A DNA stretch of 64,000 bases from the NCBI GenBank assembly GCA_964019695.1, contig OZ026520.1, positions 92,322,913 to 92,386,912 of the forward strand. Direction: 5' to 3'. Origin of the DNA: Loripinus fragilis. Its lineage: Eukaryota; Mollusca; Bivalvia; Lucinida; Lucinidae. The position numbers were made by a program, and so were the translations under genes. The notes beneath the pieces were generated by a model. That model was given only the letters and a program-made list of their open reading frames with translations. It did not search any database and was not told where the DNA came from. Of this stretch, positions 21,361-32,784 are shown piece by piece. Within the stretch, counting starts at the first letter, position 1; every line of letters begins with the position of its first letter.

Positions 21361-22085
21361 GAATGTAGGACATTTCGGCCTAGGACGTTTCGGCCCAGAC
21401 ATTTCGGCCACGGATTATGCCAAAGGTGGACGTTTCGGCCAAACCATAATTGTGGGTTTGGGTTTGTGCATGCATAAATGTTTGATGCATTTCTTAGGAA
21501 ATAATTGACTGAATAATCTTATATACTATACATTTTATTTCTCCCAAATTTTTATCAGTTATTAAAATGCATGTATTTACAAGCAGAGATGAAAACAGTG
21601 TGGATCCTGATCAGGTAGGGAGCTGGCTGATCTGGCTCTGCAGTGTTTCAAAGAAATAGGATAAACCCAGGTTCAGAATGAAAATACTTAACATTCATCA
21701 ATTGTTATGTACAGTAGATTCAAAGATACACGAGAATTGTTGTAAACAAAAATATAAACTAATTCAGGTAATGAGTACTTTATACAGGTATATATTATTA
21801 ACTGCTGTATAAAATATAACATAATTTACCTGTTTCGATGAAAAATAGCATACTCTTATTATTATGCATCTTTGAATCAGCTGTAAGCATTCACATGCAT
21901 ATTTGATTTCAAAAGATTATGAAATGCATCACACATTTATAAAAGCACACATCCCAAACCCAAAATTTATGTTTATGGCCGAAACGTCCACCTTTGGCAT
22001 TTTCTGTGGCCGAAACGTCCGTGGCCAATAAGTCTAGGCCGAAAGTTCCTAGGCCAAAATGTCTGTGGCCGAAAAGCCCGAACAC
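21361..22085. mobile_element. Foldback element K with tandem GGACGTTTCGGCC arms
   Basis: The left arm (21361-21500) holds four units of about 13-17 bp (GGACATTTCGGCC, GGACGTTTCGGCC and relatives). The right arm (21910-22085) holds five to six inverted units (GGCCGAAACGTCC). Both arms continue into matching AT-rich sequence (GGGTTTGGG ... TTTGATGCATTTC). No coding region between. A target duplication could not be fixed. Confidence 0.75.
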
Positions 22086-22115
22086 CCTTTCAGACCCCCC
22101 CCCTCCAGACCCATG

Positions 22116-22735
22116 TATATGTCGTGACAGGCTGTGTATTTACTGATGACATGTATATTCTGTATTATATATATGTATTATGACAGGCTGTGTAGATACT
22201 GATGACATGTTGCAATATGCGATATATTATCAGTATTATATATATATATGTATCATACCAGGCAGGGTAGATACTGAGGACATGTGGCAATATCCTATAT
22301 GTCACCCTATACACTGTTAAACATAATTCATGACTGTTTATGATTAGAATAGTGTCAATTTAAAATGAGCCACGACATAAGATTTCAAACAATGTGGTAT
22401 GTGCGACCAGCAAACACTCAGACCAGCCTGCGCATACGCACAGTCTGATCAGAGTCTTTCCTAGTCGCTCTAATATTCTATGAGAGTTAAGCTACTGACC
22501 GAAAACCATTTGGAGTTTCTAAGCTTAAAAAGAGGCTGCACAGGCTCGTCTTAGTCTACACTTGGCAAAATGCCATATTAATGATAATTTCATTTCGCAG
22601 CTCAAATAGTTATTTTGTGTAGACCATGACAGGCAGTGCAGATACTGATGACATGGCTATATACAATATGTCATCACTATCTACACTGTTTGTCATAATT
22701 CACACCTGTATATGGTTAGAATAGTGCTAAGAAGA
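22116..22735. repeat. Dispersed repeat family J with an inserted MITE F
   Basis: ATGACAGGCTGTGTAGATAC / TGATGACATGTTGCAATATG / ATTCATGACTGTTTATGATT occur near 22120-22340 and again at 22620-22735, separated by MITE F at 22364-22608. Other copies lie at 22990-23040 and 51735-52010. Confidence 0.6.
22364..22608. mobile_element. MITE family F, copy 2
   Basis: Starts AATGAGCCACGACATAAGAT; interior CAGACCAGCCTGCGCATACG and TTTCTAAGCTTAAAAAGAGG. The right terminus is decayed near 22600. Confidence 0.65.
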
Positions 22736-22736
22736 T

Positions 22737-22981
22737 TTAACCCTTAAAGCGCCGAGAAAAAAATGCATCTGAAAATGTTGTCTGCTGAAGTCGTCTGCTG
22801 CAAATAATTGTCTAACATTACTGATGAATTAAGAAAGGAAGCAAACAGTGGACCAGAACAGACTGCTCCTATTGGAGCAGTTTGATCTGGGTCAACACTG
22901 TTTGCCAAAGAGGCTTCTTAAACCTTTCAGCAGACGAGAAAAACAGATGACTTTTGTTGCAATTGGCGCTTTAAGGGCTAA
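22737..22981. mobile_element. Hairpin MITE family A, copy in opposite orientation
   Basis: TTAACCCTTAAAGCGCCGAG and AATTGGCGCTTTAAGGGCTAA termini; core CAGACTGCTCC TATT GGAGCAGTTTG near 22860-22890. It separates family J fragments. Confidence 0.75.
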
Positions 22982-23044
22982 GATAAGTTAGTATTTTTAT
23001 GCATATCATGACGGGCAGTGTGATACTGATGCCAGAATAGCTTC

Positions 23045-24655
23045 AATAGACCCCTTTCCCATTATCGGATTTTACCTGTATCACGTGATATTGGCTGACC
23101 AGTTCAACAATTGGACTACTTCCGGTATATGAAGCTTTAATAACTAAAATACTACTAATTTTGCATGCATTTCACTTATATTCATGATGGTTAAAACACC
23201 AAAAAAAAGGAAAATGGCAATTATATGTACCACAGTTACATATGATGACAAAAAGAGTTCATTTTATTTCAAGTTTATCTAATTTACGCTGAACAAAGCC
23301 TTGAAGACTTTTATTCAAGTGGTTCATGTACCGGCATATATTTCCACAATTATTTCCGCTGCTTTTGACAAAGGCCCTGATGAGATGAAGTGTTTCATTG
23401 CGGGTCTACACTATCACCAAAATCGATGTGTTTTGCGACCTTTTCCGAGAAAGGATGTCTTGATCTATCCGCTGATATATCGCCATATATGCGAAATTTT
23501 CCAAAAGGGAGAATTTATGGATAGTATGGACCCGCATCTTTTCAAGGCCTTCATCAGCATCGGAAATAGTAGGGAACTGTCTGCCTGTTTTAGTAACGTC
23601 TCATTCTAGCCAAAAATCATCTGAGTAAAAGTAATAATTTGGACTTGTTCGCGCTATAAGCAAATGTATTATTTATCGTGAAGGAAGTTTGTACGCTGTT
23701 CTTACTTTTAAGAAGTTGCAGCAATAGACTTAAACCTCGACAGCTCGAACCCTCGAACATCGAAGCATCCACATTATGTCGAATAGAATATGACACATTG
23801 GATTCCGAATACAGTGTATATTTCTTTATATAGTGGGTGCTCAAAAGAACCATCTCAAGGAAACGCTTGTTTTTGTGTATTCAAACATATTTTTGTAAGA
23901 CTGACCGAGTGTAAGATTAGAGGAGAATAATTACTTTTTGGTTCAATATTATTTGCAACCAAACTCCTCATAGCTCAAACTACTCAAAGATCGCTGTGAA
24001 ATGTCTAAAACCCCCGCGCACTTCGAGTTGAAAAGAGTTGAATATTTGAATGGTCCCTATTTGTAGAGCCACTTACGCAAAGGCATTGGTTTTGAAATTT
24101 GGGACAAAAAAAACTGAATGTCGGGTAACTCATTTCCCTCCCTGGTAAAATTGTTATTGCATGAACGCCGAATGTTAATAGAAACTGCGTACATATATGT
24201 GATAAGTAGACGTCTAGCTGGGCTTCTTATCAACTTAAAAGAAAGCGACTGCTCACGCGTTCCGCAGTTCTAAAGACACGTGTGCAAGATTTTATTGTTT
24301 TCAAAGGGCCCCCGGACACTTTGAAGAACCGGATGCAATTTGGGCCAACACAAAATAAAATGTATCTTATCACGGAGTGGACAGCGTATAAATGAACTCT
24401 TCAATTAATAATTGCCGTTTTTTACTTCTTTAAAATAAAACTATAAATGACCATAGTGACTGCGTACGCAGTCTTGTCAGACTCTTCAATTAATATTTGC
24501 CGTTTTTTTTATTTCTTTAAAATTTTAACCGATATATAGAGTTGTATGAAGTGATATCAACAGTTAGTATATGTTGCTTTATATACCGGAAGTAGTCCAA
24601 TTGCTGGACTGGCCAGCCGATGTCACGTGATACAGGTAAAATCCAATAATGGGAA
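23045..24655. mobile_element. 1.6-kb element with terminal inverted repeats of about 85 bp
   Basis: Left TTTCCCATTATCGGATTTTA, CCTGTATCACGTGATATTGG, GGACTACTTCCGGTATATGA mirrors right CATATACCGGAAGTAGTCC-type sequence at 24570-24655, roughly 85% alike by eye. It contains a 102-codon frame (23301-23609) and a tandem duplication of about 80 bp at 24395-24530 (TTCAATTAATAATTGCCG). Superfamily not recognised. Confidence 0.6.
23301..23609 (+). other. Open frame of 102 codons inside a terminal-inverted-repeat element
   Basis: The frame encodes a mixed, globular-looking peptide: MKTFIQVVHVPAYIS, an FDKGPDEMKCFIAGLHYHQN segment and FPRKDVLIYPLIYRHICEIF. It lies within the 23.04-24.66 kb element. It could be a remnant of element-encoded protein; no family recognised. 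The first codons follow immediately after a stop in AT-rich sequence, so the true start is unclear. Confidence 0.25.
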
Positions 24656-24680
24656 ACTCCTCTACACCCAGGTAAACCGC

Positions 24681-24714
24681 ATGTCTAGATCTCGGAGGGT
24701 GTTGGCTATCGGAG
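24681..24714 (+). other. Short initiator-exon-like module, copy 1
   Basis: ATG opens 11 codons (MSRSRRVLAIG) plus one base, then a GTAAAC donor-like site at 24715. About 24 bp upstream and the donor are also conserved in an inverted copy at 33581-33614. Conservation of frame, start and donor suggests a duplicated 5' exon, but no downstream exon was recognised. It lies just outside the right terminal repeat of the 23.04-24.66 kb element. Confidence 0.3.
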
Positions 24715-24734
24715 GTAAACATTGCGATTATGGA

Positions 24735-25690
24735 CGGACAGGGTCTGTATTTATCCATCTTTATTTCCTATAGAAAGCTTTTTGGAGACAAAAGCAGCAA
24801 ACAGGTTGCTTCTTTATTGAATGATAAGGACTCGGAATGTGTTAAATGCTTTTGATTCATGTCCGTAGGACCCTGGGCGACCTTTCAAACGGCGATTGTG
24901 AAATTTTCAACGAAAAAATGCTATTCGTTTGATCATAGCTTGATTTACATCAACCTTTGACACAATTTGCTTGTGTCGCCACAATTCTATATCATTCTCC
25001 TGCATGATTTATAAGAGTCGTATCTCAACATGCTATTAAAACATCAATATTTGAAATTTGCTTACGTTGATATCGTTTTGATGGTTAGCAAAATGTTCAG
25101 AGGTAACTTGACAGCTGGCATGCTTGCTATCGGAGTGACGGTGGTTTTGATTTCGGAGATTGATACAAACTGCCGCGTAATTAGTGCCTGAATCTGATAT
25201 ATTTTAAGCATGCCATGATTCAAAAAAAAATATGTAATGCTTCAAACGGACGACTACCAGGGGGATGAAATACAGAAGGGAATTTGAGAGGTTTTACAGT
25301 TGTGATGTGTTGTGAAAAGCGCTTATCTTCAGTCGGTGTCATTATGCATGTTTTTGTCTAGTGAGTCTGGGAAAACATATTTATTTTAATTCTGCACTGA
25401 TTCATTTTTGGTGAAAACAGTATGCTTGATATAGGAAGGGGATATGATGGCTGGGTGGGGTTTGGGGCGAGGGTATGGTCCCTGAAAGAAGACAAGAACA
25501 TGTGCCATATCTATACTAATTATCTTACCTGGCAACGAAGTGTACATGTATTAACAACGTGAACAGGGTTACAAAATGCAGGTTCACAATGAGGCGCATT
25601 TTGTTGTGTAAATGAAGTGTCAAAATTCAAGGAAACTGTTGGTTAAGATGCCACGTGTACATGATTAGTAAACCTTTGATCCAAAAATAT
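24735..25690. other. Unassigned sequence
   Basis: No coding exon or repeat boundary recognised. Follows the initiator-exon-like module at 24681, so an intron is conceivable. Confidence 0.4.
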
Positions 25691-25955
25691 ACATGTATGC
25701 CACCGAGACAATTGAAACACCCATAACCACCAGTCTACTGAATCGCCAAAAAACACCTAAACGCGCACAGTCCTCTGAAATACACAAAACAGCCAACCCA
25801 TTGAAACTCCCAAAACTCTCTAGGCAACTGATACACCTAAACCGCCTAGCGCAGAGAAGCACCTAGACCACTCAGTTCACTGAAATACCCTGATCAAATC
25901 CATTTAACCATGCAACTCGCCTAGCCCACTGAAACACCATTCTGTTGCACCGCCT
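25690..25955. repeat. Degenerate minisatellite, unit about 27-30 bp
   Basis: TGAAACACCC, TGAATCGCC, TGAAATACAC, TGAAACTCCC, TGATACACCT, TGAAATACCC and TGAAACACCAT recur at about 25-37 bp spacing, with CCTAG words between. Confidence 0.45.
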
Positions 25956-25997
25956 TTCAGGATTCCATTCAATGAAACAAACTATATGAATAATTAC

Positions 25998-26115
25998 CCC
26001 CCCCCCCCCTGTGAACCGTAAAAAACAACAACAACACATTCAAATAAAACACCACAAAAATTGAATGGGTTTCAACGGGCCTCTCTAGCCGGTCGCCAAC
26101 CCCCCCCCCCCCTAC
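25998..26115. repeat. Two poly-C tracts
   Basis: Runs of 12 or more C at about 25998-26010 and 26100-26112. Potential assembly weak points or G-quadruplex formers on the other strand. Confidence 0.7.
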
Positions 26116-26358
26116 CCCTCCCACGCCTTCCTTTCTTCCTTTTTTGCAACATCTAAAACATTTGAATGGCATTTCGCCGGCGGGTCGATGGCTGCCCGAT
26201 ATTGTGTGCTGGCTGGGATAGGGTATGTCCATGTCTTGTACCGTCATCTAGTAGCTTTGCACTGATACGCTTTCTTCGGTTTTGTAAAATATTAGTGAGA
26301 AAAATGCACATAATTATACAACAAAACATCTCATGCGATTCTGTAATTATCGCTTAAT

Positions 26359-26640
26359 CATGCGTGGATCCAGAAATTTTGTCAGACGAAGCCCAACTTA
26401 ACTCTGACATACTTTTTAGATGAATAGAGCAAGGAATCAAAATACCACTAAAAGCGGACCATCATCAGCCCAAAAGCAAAACGCTGGCGGGGCGATAATT
26501 ACCCACTATGGAATGCTGGCTTGGTAGCTTTTGATTTTCCAGGGAATCTGGACCAGTATTGCTAAAGAGCCCCAAAGGTTTCCGATTTTCCAGGGTGGGG
26601 GTCAGGACCCTCTGCCACCCCCTCTCTGAATCCGCGCATC
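26359..26640. mobile_element. MITE family H (GCGCGGATCCAG), copy 1
   Basis: CATGCGTGGATCCAGAAATT at the left and CTCTGAATCCGCGCATC at the right are inverted. Interior AATGCTGGCTTGGTAGCTTT is shared with 42958-43220. A related partial segment is at 26165-26220. Confidence 0.7.
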
Positions 26641-26832
26641 TTCATCTTAGTTGAATGCGCAGCTATCGAGAAACGTGAGCGTTCGAATTTCTGGCCTCTC
26701 CGGCGTCACTGTGTTGTGTCCTTGAGCAAGACACATTTATCATAGCTTAGTACTGGTTCAACCCAGGAAGACCCATCCCGACATAACTGAAAAATTGTTG
26801 ACTGGGATGTTAAGAATAAAATCAAACAAAAT
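26641..26832 (+). mobile_element. SINE family D, plus orientation
   Basis: Box B-like GCGTTCGAATTTC near 26682, then CGGCGTCACTGTGTTGTGTC, CTTAGTACTGGTTCAACCCA and a tail GACTGGGATGTTAAGAATAA. It abuts MITE H. Confidence 0.65.
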
Positions 26833-27149
26833 AAAAACCATAACAATGAACCCTGTACAGTTTGCATACGTTTTATAGCCGTGCTCTTTGCGCCATTGCG
26901 ACAGTAAAATAAAATACCACACGTATTTAAAAGCAATTTACGTTTTTGGTCTGTTGTCAGTTCCTTCTTAAAAGTATTAGTATACATGTAAGCTTATCTG
27001 GATTTTCACTGCATATTTGTCATGATTGGTGGACAAAGTAATCCATATAACAAATACCCGTAAAAATATTGAAGATATTGCAGTTTTGGTGGTAATCCGT
27101 TCTGTTGTTTTATCTTTTAGCGTTTTTAAATTTTATACATAGTAGTACA

Positions 27150-27395
27150 GGGCCCAGAATTACAATGCCTCCTTAAAGTTAAGGAAGACTTAAGTTAAGT
27201 ATAAATATTTCAACATGCTAAATAAGTTTATGGATCGATGCAGTATTTGTGGTCTAAGATATCATTGTGATCTACAAAAAAATGAAACTTTTCTATTTTA
27301 ATCAGTTTAAAACGTTACTTTTTGCATCCTGAAAAATCTATACTTAACTCAGTAAGTCTTCCTTAACTTTAAGGAGGCATTGTAATTCCGGGCCC
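27150..27395. mobile_element. MITE with 43-bp near-perfect terminal inverted repeats
   Basis: Arms 27150-27192 (GGGCCCAGAATTACAATG ...) and 27353-27395 differ at one position. Young by that measure. No clear target duplication; no other copy seen here. Confidence 0.75.
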
Positions 27396-27458
27396 AGGTC
27401 CTCATATTCCGGTAACAGCAGCACAAGCCCCACAATGGCATCTTTTTAAACAATATAA

Positions 27459-27695
27459 TTTGAGCCGCGTGATATGAGATTTCCAACAATGTGATATGTT
27501 CGACCAGCAAATGCTCAGACCAGCCTGCGCATACGCAAAGTCTGATCAGAGCCTTTGCTTGTCGCTTGAATATTATATGAATATTAAGCTTCTGAACGAA
27601 CATAATTTGGAGTTTCTTACTAATAGACACAGGCTCGTCTGAGTCTATTCATGTCAAAATGTCACATTGTTGGAAACACATGTCGCGGCTCATTT
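27459..27695. mobile_element. MITE family F, copy 3
   Basis: TTTGAGCCGCGTGATATGAG and AAACACATGTCGCGGCTCAT; interior CAGACCAGCCTGCGCATACG and a GTCTGATCAGAGCC core. Confidence 0.7.
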
Positions 27696-27799
27696 GTCGT
27701 TCAATAAGAAGCCATAGAGATGAGTTGTATATCTTTAAGATATTTTTAAAAGTTTCACACCGGATAAACGTAGATAAAAATTGCTGGAAACAGGGCTTT

Positions 27800-27866
27800 T
27801 GATTGCCATTTGTCGCCCAATTTTTCGATTGCCATGTGTCGCCTGACTGGCGACAAATGGCAATCA
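27800..27866. repeat. Hairpin of GATTGCCATNTGTCGCC units
   Basis: 27827-27843 and 27849-27865 pair at 16 of 17 positions around TGACT; a third direct unit starts at 27800. Confidence 0.7.
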
Positions 27867-27899
27867 AAACACTGTTAATAGCGATTTCCATATGCATAA

Positions 27900-28555
27900 A
27901 ACAACATGTATTTGTACATGTAACATGTTATATATTTGTACTTATATAAAAGCAGATAGCTTCCCATTTCTGTAAAGATCCAATGTTTAATTAGATCTTT
28001 CCACAACTATTTGCAGTACGACTTTAAATTATCTTTAGTTCAATAAATGTACCTGGGTGACGTCCTTTTCAGAAAGAGATGGACAATCGGATTGTAAACT
28101 AGCTGTTACTCGTTTAGAGTTTGGGTACAATATTTTTTAAAACGATCAAGTTTAGTAGTTTTATAGTTGTGATGTGTGTTCTTTTATCTATAAAAGCGGC
28201 CCTCCCAGGAGGCACCTATTCCCTTGTTCTTCTTAAATATTGATTTGTCTCCATGTTTCATGTTTTATTTATTTCCCTGTTATCTGACAATTTTGTTCCC
28301 CTCAGCTTGGCATTTTCCCTTTCCCTAGAATAAAATGGCTTGTACAAATACACCCTAACTCGTGGGCCTCATTGTTAAGGCATACAGAGAACTGCTCTCT
28401 CAATTCCATGATAAAAATGTTCCCTGCTAGCACGCTATTACAGTTTTTTACCATCGAATGACGTTCTTGGAATTTGACAGAGGAAGACTGAACATGGGAG
28501 TCGAACACTCGCTATCATTTCATTAAGTTCTCGTGCTGCTCATGATATTTTAAGT
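27900..28555. other. Unassigned sequence left of the minisatellite
   Basis: No exon or repeat recognised. Confidence 0.4.
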
Positions 28556-28559
28556 TAAA

Positions 28560-31500
28560 TACCAAATACATTGGAGAGGGAGAGAGTACAGTGAGTAGAG
28601 AGAGAGAGAGAGACAGACAGACAGAGAGACAGGGAATGACAGAGAGAGACAGGGAGTGACAGAGACAGAGAGGGACAGAGAAAGAGAGAGTAGAGAAAGA
28701 GAGTAGAGAAAGAGAGAGTAGAGAAAGAGCGAGTAGAGAAATAACGAGTAGAGAGAGTGCGAGTAGAGGGAGTGCGAGTAGAGGAGTGCGAGTAGAGAGG
28801 AGTGCAAGTAGAGAAGGAGTGTGAGTAGAGAAGGAGTGCGAGTAGAGACGGAGTGCGAGTAGAGGAGTGCGAGTAGAGGAGTGAGAGTAGAGAAGGTGTG
28901 CGAGTATAGGAGTGCGAGTAGAGAATGAGTGTGAGTAGAGAATGGGTGCGAGAAGAGAAGGAGTGCGAGTAGAGAAGGAGTGTGAGTAGAGAAGGAGTGC
29001 GAATAGAGAAAGAGAGAGTAGACAAGGAGAGCGAGTAGAGAATAAAGTAAAGAGAGAGTAGAGAATAAAGTATAGATAGAGTAGAGATGAGTGCGAGTAG
29101 AGAATAAAGTACAGAGAGAGTAGAGAGGAGTGCGAGTAGAGAATAAAGTATAGAGCAGAGAAGGAGTGCGAGTAGAGAAGGAGAAAGTAGAGAAAAGAGA
29201 GTAGAGAAAAGCGTGTAGAGAAGAAGTGCGAAAATAAGGAGTGCGAGTAGAGAAAGAGTGCGAGAAGAGAGACAGAGAGAGAAAGAGACAGAGACAGACA
29301 GAGAGACACAGAGAGAGACAGAGAAAGAGAGAGTAGAGAAAGAGCGAGTAGAGAAAGAGCGAGTAGAGAAAGAGCGAGTCGAGGGGATGCGAGTTGAGGT
29401 AGTGCGAGTAGAGAAGGAGTGCGAATAGAGAAGAAGTGCGAGTAGAGAAGGAGTGCTAGTAGAGAAGGAATACGAGAAGAGGAATGAGATTAGAGAAGGT
29501 GTGCGAGTAGAGATCGAGGGCGAGTAGAGAAAGAGTGCGAGTAGAGAAGGAGTGCGAGTAGAGAAGGAGTGCGAGTAGAGAAGATGTGCGAGTTGAGAAG
29601 GAGTGCGAGTTGAGTATGAGTGCGAGTAGAGGAGTGCGAGCATAGAAGGAGTGCGAGTAGAGAAGGAGTGCAAGTAGAGAAGGGGTGCGAGTAATGAAGG
29701 AGTGCGAGAAGAGAAGGAGTGCGAGTAGAGGAGAGAGAAGAGGAGTGCTAGTAGAAAAAGAGAGATTTGAGATGAGTACGAGTAGAGAAGGAGTTCGAGT
29801 AGAAAAGGAGTGTGAGTAGAGAAGGAGTGCGAGTAGAGAAGGGATGCGAGTTGAGAAGGAGTGCGAGTAGAGAATGAGTATGAGTTGAGAAGGAGTACGA
29901 GCAGAGAAGGAGTGCGAGTAGAGAAGGAGTGCGAGTAGAGAAGAAGTGCGAGTAGAGAGGGGCAAGTAGAGAAGGAGTGCGAGTAGAGAAGAAAGGTGGG
30001 TAGAGAAAGAGTGAGCAGAGAAGGAGTGCGAGTAGAGAATAAAGTATAGAGAGAGGAGTGTGAGTAGAGAATACAGTATAGAAAGAGTTGAGAGGAGTGC
30101 GAGAAGAGGTTAAAGTATACAGGGTGTGGAGAAGGAGTGTGAGCAGAGAAGGAGAGAGTAAAAAGAGAGTAGGGAAAGAGAGAGTAGAGAATGAGTGCGA
30201 GGAGAAGGAGTGCGAGTAGAAAAGGAGTATTAGTAGAGAAGGAGTGCGAGTACAGAATGGGTGCGAGTAGAGAGGAGTGCGAGTAGAGAAAGAGAGAGAG
30301 AGAGAGAGAGTAGTGAAGGACTGCGAGGAGAAGGAGTGCGAGTAGAGAAGGAGTTCGAGTAGAGAAAGAGAGAGTAGAGAAGGAGTGCGAGTAGAGAAGG
30401 ACTGCGAGGAGAAGGAGTGCGAGTAGAGAAGGAGTCCGAGCAGAGAAAGAGAGAGTAGACAAAGAGTGCGAGTAGAGAAGGACTGCGAGGAGGAGTGCGA
30501 GTAGAGAAGGACTGCGAGGAGAAGGAGTGCGAGTAGAGAAGGACTGCGAGGAGAAGGAGGAGTGCGAGTAGAGAAACTGAGAGTAGAGAAGAGGTGCGAT
30601 TAGAGAATAAAGTATATTGAGAGAGAGACAGAGTAGAAAGAGACAAAGAGAATAGAGAGAGAGAGAGAGAGAGAGAGGGGGAGGGAGAGAGAGAGGGGGA
30701 GGGAGAGAGAGAGAACGAGTAGAGAGGAGAGCGAGTGAAATGTAAAGAGGAGGGCGAGTAGAGCGAGTGAGAGACAGAGAACGAGTAGAGAGAGAGAGAG
30801 AGAGAACGAGTAGAGAGGAGAACGAAAAGAGAGGAGAACGAGTAGATAGTAAAGAGGAGAGTGATTAGAGAGTGTGTGAAAGAGAGAGACTGAGTAGAGG
30901 AGAGAGAAGAGGGGTGCTAGCAGAAAAAGAGAGAGTAGAGATGAGAACGAGTAGAGAAGGAGTTTGAGTAGAAAAGGAGTGTGAGTAGAGAAGGAGTGCG
31001 AGTAGAGAAGGGTTGCGAGTTGAGAAGGAGTGCGAGTAGAGAATGAGTACGAGTTGAGAAGGAGTTCGAGTAGAAAAGGAGTGTGAGTAGAGAAGGAGTG
31101 CGAGTAGAGAAGGGATGCGAGTTGAAAGGAGTGCGAGTAGAGAATGAGTACGAGTTGAGAAGGAGTACGAGCAGAGAAGGAGTGCGAGTAGAGAAGGAGT
31201 GCGAGTAGAGAAGAAGTGCGAGTAGAGAGGGGAGAGTAGAGAAGGAGTGCGAGTAGAGAAGAAGTGTGGGTAGAGAAAGAGTGAGCAGAGAAGGAGTGCA
31301 AGTAGAGAATAAAGTATAGAGAGAGGAGTGTGAGTAGAGAATACAGTATAGAAAGAGTTGAGAGGAGTGCGAGAAGAGGATAAAGTATAGAGAGTGAAGA
31401 GAAGGAGTGTGAGTAGAGAAGGAGAGAGTAAAAAAGAGAGTAGGGAAAGAGAGAGTAGAGAATGAGTGCGAGGAGAAGGAGTGCGAGTAGAAAAGGAGTA

Positions 31501-32300
31501 TTAGTAGAGAAGGAGTGCGAGTACAGAATGAGTGCGAGTAGAGAGGAGTGCGAGTAGAGAAAGAGAGAGAGAGAGAGAGAGTAGTGAAGGACTGCGAGGA
31601 GAAGGAGTGCGAGTAGAGAAGGAGATCGAGTAGAGAAAGAGTGAGTAGAGAAGGAGTGCGAGTAGAGAAGGACTGCGAGGAGAAGGAGTGCGAATAGAGA
31701 AGGAGTCCGAGTAGAGAAAGAGAGAGTAGAGAAAGATTGCGAGTAGAGAAGGACTGCGAGGAGAAGGAGTGCGAGTAGAGAAGGACTGCGAGGAGAAGGA
31801 GTGCGAGTAGAGAAAGAGAGAGTAGAGAAGAGGTGCGATTAGAGAATAAAGTATATTGAGAGAGATAGAGTAGAAAGAGACAAAGAGAAGAGAGAGAGAG
31901 AGAGGAGAGCGAGTGAAATGTAAAGAGGAGGGCGAGTAGAGTGAGTGAGAGAGAGAGAGAACGAGTAGAGAGGAGAGTGAGTAGAGAGTAAAGAGGAGAA
32001 CGAGAAGAGAGAGAGAGAGAATGAGAGAACGAGTAGAGAGGAGAACGAATAGAGAGGAGAACGAGTAGATAGTAAAGAGGAGAGTGATTAGAGAGTGTGT
32101 GAGAGAGAGAGATTGAGTAGAGAGGAAAACGAGTAGAGAGAGTGAGAGAGAGAACGAGTAGAGAGGAGAGCGAGTAGAGAGAGAGAGAGAGAGAGAACGA
32201 GTAGAGAGGAGAGCGAGTAGAGAGTAAAGAGGAGAGCGAGAAGAGAGAGAGAGAAATATATATGTAGAGAGAGAAAATAGAGAGCGAGTAGATGGGGAAG
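28560..32300. repeat. 3.7-kb purine-rich minisatellite, 17-bp unit
   Basis: Dominant unit GAGTGCGAGTAGAGAAG with variants, mixed with GA runs (28600-28700, 30655-30715). Because 17 is not a multiple of three and the unit has no stop on the minus strand, all minus frames stay open and give long Ser/Leu/Thr-rich frames (up to 635 codons) that are artefacts. Higher-order structure: 29729-30897 is repeated at 30898 to about 32150, anchored by GAGAGAAGAGGGGTGCTAG, AATAAAGTATAGAGAGAGG (30039/31309) and GTGAAATGTAAAGAGGAGG. Confidence 0.9.
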
Positions 32301-32760
32301 ATAGAGCTGGTTGCTTTGCTTAGTTTATCTTCGTAGTGTCTCGTGATTGTTGTGTGGCTGTGTGGCTCTTCCTCACGATGCCATGGGTTTGTCTGAAGTT
32401 TGTAATTGTGGTATTTCCTGATCATACTCACTTACTATTTTTTGTTGTATTTGCTGGGGGTTCGTGTGTAGCACTTCGTGTTAAACGCTTATATTGTGTC
32501 ATTTCTAGTTTGGCAATACCCTCACTGAGATAAAGGGAGCTGAATGCTTTGCTTATTGTATTCTAACTTCTGTGCGTATTCCTTCTTTGTCTGTGTTCCA
32601 GTGTCCCTGTCTCTTGGTGCCATGTGTGTCCGGGATTGTGGCATTTCCTGGTCATTTACAATTGTTTTAACCCAAAGGCCGTTCTTTAAAGTGGGTTAAC
32701 TTCTGTTGTGTAAATGCGAAAACACCTACATGTAGTTAAATGTATGCATCTAGTGAAGAT
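32300..32760 (-). repeat. Dispersed repeat family I, divergent copy
   Basis: Inverted match to 36995-37140: GAGCTGGTTGCTTTGCTTAG, CTTCCTCACGATGCCATGGG, GTGGTATTTCCTGATCATAC. It borders the minisatellite. Confidence 0.6.
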
Positions 32761-32784
32761 TGATTAGACCGTGCAGGTGCTCGT

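Noticed and set aside
23301..23609. Host gene
   Set aside because: Bounded by the terminal inverted repeats of a mobile element, so treated as element cargo of unknown status.
28515..32431. Minus-strand frames of 635, 504, 264, 233 and 169 codons
   Set aside because: They are Ser/Leu/Thr/Arg repeats produced by a stop-free 17-bp minisatellite read in all frames; frames overlap each other and stop at the array edge.
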